In this document: one piece after another, positions 42,787 to 50,137 of the stretch
Position numbering within the stretch: the stretch's first letter is position 1
How the letters are laid out: each line of letters begins with the position of its first letter
NCBI GenBank assembly: GCA_937949615.1
Contig: CALEDQ010000008.1
Coordinates: 806,001-870,000 of the forward strand
Length of the DNA stretch: 64,000 nt
Source of the DNA: an uncultured bacterium
GTDB lineage: Bacteria; Muiribacteriota; Ozemobacteria; Ozemobacterales; Ozemobacteraceae
Reading direction: 5' to 3'
Notes under the pieces: generated by a model
What the model saw: the letters and a program-made list of their open reading frames with translations, nothing else
Told to the model about the DNA's origin: nothing
Database searches by the model: none
Position numbers and translations under genes: made by a program

Positions 42787-44826
42787 CTATTGCACAACCG
42801 GCGGAGTAAGAGGTTCAGCCTTGTTTCTGGTCAGGTTTTCCATAACCATACGGTTTGTGGCAAGCCCCAACCCGAGCAAACCCCAGAAAACCGGAGCGGT
42901 TCCCACCATACTGTCATTGAAAAAACCATTAACCAGATAACTGAAAATTGCCACAAAAATTGCAGCACCAGAAACACTAAGATAATCATTCAAATCGATT
43001 CTAAAATATAGATAGGCCGAATTGAATAAATACCTTACCCAGAAAATCAATATTGCTATCAGCGCAATAATCCCATTGTTAAAAGCAATCTGCAGATAAA
43101 GACTGTGGGGCTTTTCGATCAGAAGGTTCATCCCCTGAATCCAGTGTCTAAGCTTGCCAAGATGATCATAATTCGGGAAATGGGCAATGAAGGTATCCGG
43201 ACCATAACCCAGCAAAACAGCGTGCTTCAGCAAAGGCAATGTTCGAGACCAGATATAGCCACGGCCACTTCCAAAACCCTCCATTCCCTTGAATCCCCAT
43301 GATTCAACTTCTCTTATTACAGCCGGCTTCCCTCTATGATTCAACAATTTAAAACCATTTTCACCATAAGACAGAAAAAAAGTCACGCCGCCCCGACCGA
43401 TTCTTAGAATATTTCTGTGCGGCCAGATATTGATAATAAAACCGCGCAATCTGTTTTCAAGAAATTCTACCAGCTGTGGATGACCAAGAAAAAGCTCTTC
43501 GGAAGATATCACAGGAGCAGAAAAAGTAGCATTACCTGTTTTATTGGCAGATTCTTTATACTCTTCATGCTCTTCACCAAGTAGAAGCTTGGTTTCGTCA
43601 AGCATCATAAAGACAGGTTTTCCCAAAGAACTGCCTGAAGCTGATTGAGCAGCAAGAGAAGCGCTTGAAGTGGCAGACCCACGTTTTAACAGTTTAAAAG
43701 CTACAGGCGCTCCAGTCGAATCAAAAAACTCAAGCTCTCCGGCATCAGATTTGATCTTTAATTTTACCTGGTCAAATATTACTTCCGCAGAATTTCCATT
43801 TAAAATCAAGTCTTTAAAGACTCCATAGCTCCCCAGCGAATAAATCAGAGGCCTGCCAAAAGAAGAAGAAAAAAATCGTGTCTGTCCATTTCGCAAAGAA
43901 TGTGCATCCATAACGAATGGAATCAAAGAGAAACAGGCGATTATGATTAAAAGCGATCCAATCTGATTTTTAAGTCTTTTCCGAAAAAGAAGAATACAAA
44001 AAACACCACCGAGCATACCCGCCAAAATCGCTGATCTGGCGACACAACCGAGCATGACGATGTAAAGGACAAGGCAGAGTGCTGCAACACAAAACTTTTT
44101 CCAGCCTCGCAAGTTAAGAAAAAACGAAAACGCAAGCGGGAACAGCATCGATACATAAATACCCGTATAATTACTGTTGCCAAAAGTGGCAAAAATCGTT
44201 TCTGTCGATTTTTGAATTTTTTCAAGTGCGTAAGCCGGCATTATTTCTTTAATACGGCCTGGAATCAGTATCGACGTCCCAAGCTCTGAGAAAAAATAAT
44301 CAAACCCAAAAAATTGCGAGGTTCCAACAATTGCAATTATTAAAGCCGATGCCAGCAAAGATTTCATTAAGAAATTAGATGTGGAAACATTTCGAACAAT
44401 GTTAAGAAAAAGAAGCAGAATGGCCATGTAACACAAATTGACAATAAGCCCCTCGTGGCGCTCCGGGTCTCCCCACAAGGCCAGGCGCCAATGAACAGCA
44501 AACACCGTAGACAGTATCGCTGCGGTGGAATAAACAACCAGCAGGCGCGAGTAGACGAAATTACCGCCTCGATGAAAAAGAAACCATAAAACAGAAGCTC
44601 CTGAAAGGAGAATTATCCAAACCATCTTGTACCAGGTAAAAAAATCAGTATTGAAATCTTTGGCAAATATTTCCCTGGAAATCCCCTCGTAAGGAACAAT
44701 ACGAAGATATACAATCAACGGAACAAGGCTGATTATAGCAGCTAAAAGAGCCTTAATTAAAAAAGTAGGCTCAGCTTCTCCCTGCGAAGAATCATCGCGC
44801 AAATTGGCATTTTCAAAATTTTGCAT
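42787..44826 (-). CDS. O-antigen ligase family protein (PglL/WaaL-like), AT-rich paralogue
   Basis: 679 residues with about 12 membrane helices. The family arginine lies in GCVARSAILAGM and the loop histidine in IEKPHSLYLQIAFNNGI. A large periplasmic insertion with IGRGGVTFFLSYGENGFKLLNHRGKPAV and GYIWSRTLPLLKHAVLLGYGPDTF mirrors the protein at 40728-42695. The gene is visibly more AT-rich than that paralogue. Together with the AT-rich pseudopilin 10 bases upstream it may be a transferred pair. The interleaved position suggests glycan transfer to pilins; no acceptor can be named. Confidence 0.87.
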   Translation of the reverse strand: MQNFENANLRDDSSQGEAEPTFLIKALLAAIISLVPLIVYLRIVPYEGISREIFAKDFNTDFFTWYKMVWIILLSGASVLWFLFHRGGNFVYSRLLVVYSTAAILSTVFAVHWRLALWGDPERHEGLIVNLCYMAILLLFLNIVRNVSTSNFLMKSLLASALIIAIVGTSQFFGFDYFFSELGTSILIPGRIKEIMPAYALEKIQKSTETIFATFGNSNYTGIYVSMLFPLAFSFFLNLRGWKKFCVAALCLVLYIVMLGCVARSAILAGMLGGVFCILLFRKRLKNQIGSLLIIIACFSLIPFVMDAHSLRNGQTRFFSSSFGRPLIYSLGSYGVFKDLILNGNSAEVIFDQVKLKIKSDAGELEFFDSTGAPVAFKLLKRGSATSSASLAAQSASGSSLGKPVFMMLDETKLLLGEEHEEYKESANKTGNATFSAPVISSEELFLGHPQLVEFLENRLRGFIINIWPHRNILRIGRGGVTFFLSYGENGFKLLNHRGKPAVIREVESWGFKGMEGFGSGRGYIWSRTLPLLKHAVLLGYGPDTFIAHFPNYDHLGKLRHWIQGMNLLIEKPHSLYLQIAFNNGIIALIAILIFWVRYLFNSAYLYFRIDLNDYLSVSGAAIFVAIFSYLVNGFFNDSMVGTAPVFWGLLGLGLATNRMVMENLTRNKAEPLTPPVVQ

Positions 44827-44836
44827 ATGATAAGAC

Positions 44837-45550
44837 TCAGAGAGGCTTTATGAGAACCGGCGAATCATTTTTGCATGGTTTGCCATCGCCATCCACTATT
44901 TTACAGTCGCTTTTCACAGAAAGAGTGTCAACACCAACTAAGAATGGCGATGACGGCCCAAAGTCCAGTGTAACCTTGACCATCATATCATGTTCTCCAT
45001 ATTCGATTGATTGATAAGGATTACCCGGCGCGCCATTCGAATAAACGAAGTCATCGTCTGCAATCGGTGCGAGAACCGGCCCATCGACTGCCAGTCTACG
45101 AAGAGGCCGGGTAAACTTGACCTTTAATTTATCGCCAGTATCTACGATCTGAGACTTATTTGAGTCTTCCCAGAAAACACGGGAAATCGCAAGAGGGGGG
45201 CGAAAATAAAGAGCTATTTCATCGCCGGTTCCGGCCAGCCTGTCAGGCCCGGTTGAATAACAGGTAGATGACGCCGGCGAAACCATATATGAAACACCCC
45301 ATGGGTCTGCCATGCCTTTATTCAAATAAGATCCAATAAGCCGATGTAAACCATTCTCGGTATAAGACGTCTCCTGGTCAGATTCAAAACGCATCAAAGC
45401 ATTTCTAATTTCTGTTAAGTCCTGCTTTGCTTTTGTCAGGCGGGCCTCTTCGACATAATGCTGCACGAATGGAAGTACCGCTCCCACAAGAATGGCGATA
45501 ATCGTGATTATAATAAGGAGTTCCAGCAGGGTGAAAGCATTTTTTTTCAT
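44837..45550 (-). CDS. GspG-like pseudopilin with C-terminal extension
   Basis: 237 residues from ATG 45550 with GGCGG six bases upstream. The prepilin segment is MKKNA/FTLLELLIIITIIAI, again Ala instead of Gly before the cleavage site, Glu5 present. The GspG hallmarks are ADPWGVSYMV and STGPDRLAGTGDEIALYF. The extension has EDSNKSQIVDTGDKLKVKFTRPL, the array's EF-hand-like loop and strand, with a lysine-rich variant. The gene sits directly after a strong terminator that separates it from the probable major pilin gene. It is AT-rich like the ligase gene that follows 10 bases downstream. Confidence 0.88.
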   Translation of the reverse strand: MKKNAFTLLELLIIITIIAILVGAVLPFVQHYVEEARLTKAKQDLTEIRNALMRFESDQETSYTENGLHRLIGSYLNKGMADPWGVSYMVSPASSTCYSTGPDRLAGTGDEIALYFRPPLAISRVFWEDSNKSQIVDTGDKLKVKFTRPLRRLAVDGPVLAPIADDDFVYSNGAPGNPYQSIEYGEHDMMVKVTLDFGPSSPFLVGVDTLSVKSDCKIVDGDGKPCKNDSPVLIKPL

Positions 45551-45561
45551 TGGTTCCGCCT

Positions 45562-45594
45562 AAAAAAATAAGCCCTCTGGCAAAGCCAGAGGGC
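45562..45594 (-). terminator. Strong intrinsic terminator inside the pseudopilin array
   Basis: Minus-strand stem GCCCTCTGGC/GCCAGAGGGC (10 perfect pairs) with loop TTT, followed by TTATTTTTTT. It lies 8 bases after the stop of the probable major pilin gene and 11 bases before the next start, so it should limit read-through into 44837 onward. Confidence 0.93.
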
Positions 45595-45601
45595 AATTCC
45601 A

Positions 45602-46339
45602 TCACTTAAGAGGCTTGATCGAATATTCGTTTGCGTTACATTCGTTCGGAGTAGGAGTAACCTGATCGCGCAAACTGCCGTTTCTAACATAGTAAAGAGC
45701 ATCGCGACCAGAGACGAAAGAAGTTGAAGGAATACCACCAAAGGTGAGAACTGCTTCACGTGCTCCAGTACCCATAGCACATGTAATTGTCACGCCGCCC
45801 ATCATAGCTGCGATAGTGCCAGTTGTTCCATTGATATTAACGCCCCAGTCAGCATTGTCCATACCGCCAACATCAGTGGTAGAAACCGGTCTTGAGAATC
45901 TTACGCGCAGAGAGTCGTTGGTTGTAACAGAAGCTGAGTTGTCGGCATCAACAAAGAACACCTTGGTAACGGCAAGAGGAGCTCTGAAATCAACATTGAT
46001 GTCATCACCCTGACCATCATTGTCAACTCTGTTAGCGCCCCATGAGCGAATCTGACAGTCATTGTTAATTACCTGATAAGGAACGCCCCATGGGTCTGTA
46101 ATAGCCTTGCCAAGATAAGCACCGACGAGAGGAGTGATTGTGGCATCAGTGTATTCAGTGCCACGATCGAGTTCGTAGCGGGTAAGAGCGTTCTTGATTT
46201 CGTTCATATCGGCTTTTGCAGTTGCGATACGAGCGTCTTCGACATAATCCTGCACATAGGGGATCGCGGCGCCGGCGAGGATTGCGATGATCGTGATGAC
46301 GATCAACAGTTCAATGAGAGTAAAACCTTTTCTAAGCAT
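45602..46339 (-). CDS. GspG-like pseudopilin, probable major subunit
   Basis: About 245 residues from ATG 46339 (MLRKG/FTLIELLIVIT). GGAGG is 8 bases upstream of this ATG but only 2 from the ATG at 46345. Gly -1 and Glu5 are canonical. GspG features are TDPWGVPYQV and SWGANRVDNDGQGDDINV. The array extension has FFVDADNSASVTTNDSLRVRFSRPV. Several features single it out as the most highly expressed array member: a 10-of-12 sigma-54 promoter, a long leader, the best ribosome site, and its own strong terminator. It would be assembled by the GspF/PilQ machinery; the ATPase is outside the window. Confidence 0.9.
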   Translation of the reverse strand: MLRKGFTLIELLIVITIIAILAGAAIPYVQDYVEDARIATAKADMNEIKNALTRYELDRGTEYTDATITPLVGAYLGKAITDPWGVPYQVINNDCQIRSWGANRVDNDGQGDDINVDFRAPLAVTKVFFVDADNSASVTTNDSLRVRFSRPVSTTDVGGMDNADWGVNINGTTGTIAAMMGGVTITCAMGTGAREAVLTFGGIPSTSFVSGRDALYYVRNGSLRDQVTPTPNECNANEYSIKPLK

Positions 46340-46549
46340 GTACATGCCCTCCTGTAAATTATGATCTTATCAGATCTGAATCACCCAACAGACTTTTGCA
46401 GTGGGTTTTGCCGCCCACCTACGGCGTCTTCACCAGTCATTCAGTTTTGGCAGCTGCAGCGACACAACACACCTCACTGCCCGGCACCTCCTGGTCTTCG
46501 AGATTCCGTTTTTCTGAAATCATTCAGATACTTCGTAAAACCAACCTGT
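46340..46549 (-). promoter_or_regulatory. Long 5' leader of the probable major pseudopilin
   Basis: From the predicted sigma-54 start to the gene is ~210 bases without a coding frame. On the minus strand it contains several local hairpins: CTGAA/TTCAG, GGCAG/CTGCC, GTGGG/CCCAC, and the palindrome TCAGATCTGA near the ribosome site. A cyclic-di-GMP riboswitch is common at this position, but I could not align its conserved core. Confidence 0.4.
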
Positions 46550-46559
46550 CTAAGTTGTA

Positions 46560-46575
46560 AGCAAAAGCTGTACCA
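46560..46575 (-). promoter_or_regulatory. Sigma-54 (RpoN) promoter of the probable major pseudopilin
   Basis: TGGTACAGCTTTTGCT on the minus strand matches TGGCACG-N4-TTGCW at 10 of 12 positions with exact GG-N10-GC spacing. It begins 8 bases after the stop of the upstream pseudopilin gene. rpoN itself is 8.3 kb away. Confidence 0.75.
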
Positions 46576-46583
46576 ACTTTAAA

Positions 46584-47330
46584 TCACTGCGGCAGAATTG
46601 TTACATTCTGACTGCTGAGACAGTAGTTTTTGTCTGGAGACTGGTCGAAGATCGTGTTATGACCGTCTGTTACCACAACATAGTCGCCACCAAGAGTGAA
46701 AGCATTGTTTGCAGCCACTTTATACACCAGAACCTTGCTTGAACCAACCAGAGTCGGACCGTATGTTGGCGAAACGCCAACCAGACCAGGCTGCAAAACC
46801 GTGACTCCATTGAGATAAAGGTTAAGACCAATGCTGGTAATCCCAACTCCACTTCCAAGCTTTCGGCTGAAAGCAAGGTGCAGCTCATCACTAACATTCT
46901 GGGTATCTACTGCTCCAGACTGGTTTTTGTCTACCCATTTGGCACTCACAAGAGCAAGCGGCGGCTGATAAGGCACGCTGATATTGTCATATTTGTCTTC
47001 ATCAGCATCAGTATCAATACCAGAACGGTCGGGCCCGAGGGAAAAGACAGTCCCTCTCTCAGGAGAAACAACATAGGCAGAACCCCATGGGTCAATCGGG
47101 GATTTATTCAGGTAACGACCTGTAAGATCGCCGACGTCTTCCTTGGTGTATTCACCTTCTCTGGTCTCATAAACTGCCAGAGCGCGGGCAACTTCTTCAA
47201 GGTCGGTCTTGGCCTTGGCAATACGTGATTCTTCAACGTAGTTCTGAACATACGGCAGTGCAGCCCCGGCCAGTACCGCGAGAATGGTTATGACAACCAG
47301 AAGCTCTATCAAAGTAAAACCTTTTTTCAT
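46584..47330 (-). CDS. GspG-like pseudopilin with C-terminal extension (tandem copy)
   Basis: 248 residues from ATG 47330 with AAGGA eight bases upstream. Prepilin segment MKKG/FTLIELLVVIT. GspG hallmarks: IDPWGSAYVV and SLGPDRSGIDTDADEDKYDNI. The extension starts WVDKNQSGAVDTQNVSDELHLAFSRKL: a DxNxxGxxD EF-hand-like loop followed by a strand with FSR, as in Ig-like Big_5 repeats. It is nearly identical to the protein encoded at 47355-48101 over the central part and likewise ends CLSSQNVTILPQ, so it arose by recent duplication. Probably a minor or alternative pilin. Confidence 0.9.
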   Translation of the reverse strand: MKKGFTLIELLVVITILAVLAGAALPYVQNYVEESRIAKAKTDLEEVARALAVYETREGEYTKEDVGDLTGRYLNKSPIDPWGSAYVVSPERGTVFSLGPDRSGIDTDADEDKYDNISVPYQPPLALVSAKWVDKNQSGAVDTQNVSDELHLAFSRKLGSGVGITSIGLNLYLNGVTVLQPGLVGVSPTYGPTLVGSSKVLVYKVAANNAFTLGGDYVVVTDGHNTIFDQSPDKNYCLSSQNVTILPQ

Positions 47331-47354
47331 TTTAATCCTTCTTTCAAATTCAGT

Positions 47355-48101
47355 TTATTGTGGCAGAATGTAAACTTTCTGACTGCTCAAACAATAATTT
47401 TTCGGAGCTGCAACGTCAAAAATCTCGCCATGACTGTCGGTCACGATCAAATAATCCTGGCCAACGGTAAAAACAGGGTTAGCGGCCACTTTGTATACAA
47501 GCACTTTGCTTGCACCGACAACTGTCGGCCCATAGGGGGTCACACCAACCACCATCGGGCTCACGCCCGAGGACAATTTGGTAGCAGAGTTCAAGTAGAT
47601 ATGATCACCAAAATTTGTTATGGTAACAGCGCCCAGTTTGCGACTGAAGGTAAGATGGAGCTCGTCGCTGACGTTCTGCGTGTCAACCGCACCCGACTGG
47701 TTTTTATCGACCCATTTGGCACTTACCAGGGCAAGCGGCGGCTGGTAAGGAACATTGATATTATCGTAATTATTGGAATCACTGCCATCCAGGCGGTCAG
47801 GGCCTTTGGAATAAACAATGCCGTTGCTCGAGGAAACAATGTATTCTGAACCCCACGGATCGATGGGCGATTTGTTCAGGTAACGACCAGTAAGATCTGA
47901 AACGGTAGTCTTGGTGTATTCGCCTTCACGAGTCTCGTAGATGGCGAGAGCACGGGCAATCTCTTCGAGGTCAGTTTTGGCCTTGGCAAGACGCGACTCG
48001 GCAACGTAGTTCTGCACGTAAGGCAGAGCAGCGCCGGCGAGAATTGCCAGAATGGTAATGACCACCAGCAGTTCAATAAGTGTGAAACCTCTTCTCAACA
48101 T
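47355..48101 (-). CDS. GspG-like pseudopilin with C-terminal extension (tandem copy)
   Basis: 248 residues from ATG 48101 with GGAG about 11 bases upstream. Prepilin segment MLRRG/FTLIELLVVIT. It contains IDPWGSEYIV, SKGPDRLDGSDSNNYDNI, and the same EF-hand-like loop and FSR strand as 46584-47330, with identical residues over more than 30 positions. The divergent part is the C-terminal Ig-like region (TITNFGDHIYLN). It ends CLSSQKVYILPQ. The 24-base gap to the next copy holds only its ribosome site, so the two are co-transcribed. Confidence 0.9.
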   Translation of the reverse strand: MLRRGFTLIELLVVITILAILAGAALPYVQNYVAESRLAKAKTDLEEIARALAIYETREGEYTKTTVSDLTGRYLNKSPIDPWGSEYIVSSSNGIVYSKGPDRLDGSDSNNYDNINVPYQPPLALVSAKWVDKNQSGAVDTQNVSDELHLTFSRKLGAVTITNFGDHIYLNSATKLSSGVSPMVVGVTPYGPTVVGASKVLVYKVAANPVFTVGQDYLIVTDSHGEIFDVAAPKNYCLSSQKVYILPQ

Positions 48102-48128
48102 AAAAATGAAATCTCCTTTAGAGAATTG

Positions 48129-48866
48129 TTACCTGGATGACGTTATCGTCACGTTTTGACTGGTAATGCAATAATTGGCTGTACCCGGCGCCCGGTCACG
48201 AATGCCGGAGCCGTCATAAACCCACAGAGAGTCGCTGCCAGGGCCAAAAACGTTTTCGAGGCCATTATCAACGGCGACCGTCATGACATTACCAGATGAA
48301 TCAAGCTTCAGAGAGCTCCAGTCCATGGCGGTGGTTATGCTGGGCGCGGTCCAGCGGAAATACTTGTGCGCCTCATCAGGCGAAACCAACGCCGGGCTGG
48401 TGGCCACAATCTTTCTTGAAAACATCAGCTGCAGATAATCACTGACATTCTGGGTATCTACCGCCCCGGAATTATTGGCATCGACCCACTTTACAGAGAC
48501 AAGAGCCAGCGGCGGCTGATAGCTCACGGTGATATCGTCGAGATTATTGTCAATACGGTCCGGACCACTCGAAAAGACAACGCCGGCGCCGGTTGCGACC
48601 ACATAAGACTTACCCCACGGGTCGATAGGCGATGAATTAAGGTAGCGGCCGGTCAACAGCCGCAAAGTCGAGTCATTGTAAGTACCCTCTCTGGTTTCAT
48701 AAACCGCCAGGGCTCTCTTGATCTCTTCAAGATCAGATTTTGCTTTCGCAATGCGGCTCTCAGCCACATAATTCTGCACATAGGGAAGCGCTGCTCCCAC
48801 CAGAATGGCGAGAATCGTAATTACCACCAGCAGTTCGATCAGCGTAAAACCAGATCTTTTAAGCAA
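48129..48866 (-). CDS. GspG-like pseudopilin with C-terminal extension
   Basis: 245 residues. The start is TTG 48866 with GGAGGG five bases upstream; no ATG or GTG precedes the prepilin peptide MLKRSG/FTLIELLVVIT. It carries IDPWGKSYVV, SSGPDRIDNNLDDI and WVDANNSGAVDTQNVSDYLQLMFSRKI. The C-terminal region differs from its neighbours (ALVSPDEAHKYFRWTAPSITT). It is first of the three tandem copies 48129-47330 and is preceded by a 376-base AT-rich gap with promoter candidates. A TTG start may keep expression low. Confidence 0.88.
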   Translation of the reverse strand: MLKRSGFTLIELLVVITILAILVGAALPYVQNYVAESRIAKAKSDLEEIKRALAVYETREGTYNDSTLRLLTGRYLNSSPIDPWGKSYVVATGAGVVFSSGPDRIDNNLDDITVSYQPPLALVSVKWVDANNSGAVDTQNVSDYLQLMFSRKIVATSPALVSPDEAHKYFRWTAPSITTAMDWSSLKLDSSGNVMTVAVDNGLENVFGPGSDSLWVYDGSGIRDRAPGTANYCITSQNVTITSSR

Positions 48867-48897
48867 TTTTCCCTCCAGAACTCGTACCTGATCTTAA

Positions 48898-48926
48898 AAA
48901 GTAACCCAGTAACACAGCTTAGTCAA
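48898..48926 (-). promoter_or_regulatory. Sigma-70 promoter candidate before the tandem pseudopilins
   Basis: Minus strand: -35 TTGACT (48926-48921), 17-base spacer, -10 TACTTT (48903-48898). The -10 is weak. The start codon is 31 bases downstream of the -10. Confidence 0.4.
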
Positions 48927-48995
48927 CTTTTACCGAATCTTTTCAAATTATAAATAAATATTTCTTTATCTTTTATAAGAATTTTATTCTCAACC

Positions 48996-49011
48996 CGCAA
49001 GCAATGTACCT
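48996..49011 (-). promoter_or_regulatory. Sigma-54 promoter candidate before the tandem pseudopilins
   Basis: AGGTACATTGCTTGCG matches TGGCACG-N4-TTGCW at 8 of 12 positions with exact GG-N10-GC spacing, and shares the GGTACA core with the better site at 46560-46575. It is 130 bases upstream of TTG 48866. Confidence 0.4.
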
Positions 49012-49242
49012 TTTTTTCAATTCACAAAGACTCGCAGACATCACCCTAAAAAGACTAGAAGAAGAACCTGACCACACAACACATTACATCAATTCAGACA
49101 ATCCGATTTAAAACAAAACACACACATGTGATTTTTTCACACCTTCAAGCCGAGGAATTTCGCACATTCAACCGTGAGGCAACCCAGCCTCACAAAGGAA
49201 TTTTTCCCCGGAATAATACAGAATTTTTTATCATTACAAATT

Positions 49243-49995
49243 TCATTTTTTACGTTTTTCAATCACCAGGTTATCAACCCGGCCAAGGCGCTGGGGTTTG
49301 GGCGAATAGTCAACAATAGATTCAATATATTCACGTGGGAACAACCTGGTTTGCCCCGGAACCAAAGTCGGCGCAATCGGTGGCGCAAAATCGATTCTTG
49401 CCTTGAAATAGTTGTCACCAGGCCTTACAACTGCTGAACCCAGGGCCTTTTTCGGCAAATCGGTTTCAAAATCGATACCCAGCGGATCTTTCAACTGTGC
49501 CGGCCGCGAAAAAGTCAGCTCGATATAATCACTGATATCAACCAGATTGTTCAGATTAACATCGACATACTCAGCCCTGGTAACAAAAAAGTTCTGTGGC
49601 AGGTAATAAACGGCGATATCATCACTCTCTGAAGCGACATTAGTCGTCTGAGGTCTTCCATCAGGGCCGCAGGAAAAAACTACACCCTGCTTTACGTCAT
49701 GCAGGTAATATACTCCCCAGGGGTCACGCGGTGGTTCCTTTTCAAGATATGTTCCGATAAAGGTTCCGAGAGCCTGCGGCGAAAAAACCTCTGTCTCAAA
49801 CTGTCTTGATTCCTTGATGTTATAGAGACGCACCGCCTTAACCAGCTCATCGATATCGGCGCGGGCGCGGGTAATTCGGGTGCTGGCAATATGGCGACGG
49901 TATTCCTCAAGTGCGAAAATCAGCAGGGCAGAAATGATCAGCAGGGTTACCAGCAACTCTATCAGAGCGAAACCCTTGGCAAACCTGCGGTTCAT
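49243..49995 (-). CDS. GspG-like pseudopilin with C-terminal extension
   Basis: About 250 residues from ATG 49995, eight bases after GCAGG; a GTG two codons upstream is the alternative. Prepilin segment MNRRFAKG/FALIELLVTLLIIS with Glu5. GspG hallmarks: RDPWGVYYLHD and SCGPDGRPQTTNVASESDDI. Extension: YVDVNLNNLVDISDYIELTFSRPA. The C-terminus is basic (VIEKRKK). It is the most divergent of the seven array members and the only one directly after the secretin gene. A sigma-54-like sequence lies 95 bases upstream. Confidence 0.87.
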   Translation of the reverse strand: MNRRFAKGFALIELLVTLLIISALLIFALEEYRRHIASTRITRARADIDELVKAVRLYNIKESRQFETEVFSPQALGTFIGTYLEKEPPRDPWGVYYLHDVKQGVVFSCGPDGRPQTTNVASESDDIAVYYLPQNFFVTRAEYVDVNLNNLVDISDYIELTFSRPAQLKDPLGIDFETDLPKKALGSAVVRPGDNYFKARIDFAPPIAPTLVPGQTRLFPREYIESIVDYSPKPQRLGRVDNLVIEKRKK

Positions 49996-50089
49996 TGGCA
50001 CAACCTGCTTTCTTTTATTTACGAAACTCGATCAGATTTCTATACCCCTTCGGGGCATGAACGCCGGAATAACAACTGCTTCAATCCTT

Positions 50090-50105
50090 CGCAACCTTCG
50101 TCCCT
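50090..50105 (-). promoter_or_regulatory. Sigma-54 promoter candidate before the pseudopilin at 49243
   Basis: AGGGACGAAGGTTGCG on the minus strand matches TGGCACG-N4-TTGCW at 9 of 12 positions with exact GG-N10-GC spacing. It is in the intergenic gap after the secretin stop; the predicted leader is about 84 bases and contains a CCCC/GGGG hairpin. Confidence 0.55.
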
Positions 50106-50137
50106 ACTACAAGCTCAGGGACTGAAGGAGTCGGGAA

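Larger units (their letters stand above)
48867..49242 (-). other. 376-base AT-rich intergenic region in pseudopilin array
   Basis: No coding frame supported. It holds two promoter candidates on the minus strand (48898-48926 and 48996-49011) and a perfect 7-bp hairpin GTGAGGC/GCCTCAC (49174-49193, 6-base loop, no T-run) 50 bases after the upstream pilin stop. The rest is A/T-rich and could bind nucleoid proteins. Confidence 0.5.

Noticed and set aside
46340..46549. Cyclic-di-GMP (GEMM) riboswitch in the pilin leader
   Set aside because: A GCCGTAGGTGGGCGGC stretch looked similar at first, but the conserved core and tetraloop/receptor elements could not be aligned.
46584..48866. Repetitive pseudopilin block as a CRISPR-like or satellite array
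   Set aside because: The similarity is at the level of whole coding genes with conserved frames; there are no short direct repeats with spacers.
48862..48877. Sigma-54-like sequence with correct GG-N10-GC spacing at the start of the pseudopilin at 48129
   Set aside because: It is formed by the GGAGGG ribosome site plus the TTG start codon; transcription would start inside the gene and lose the prepilin peptide.
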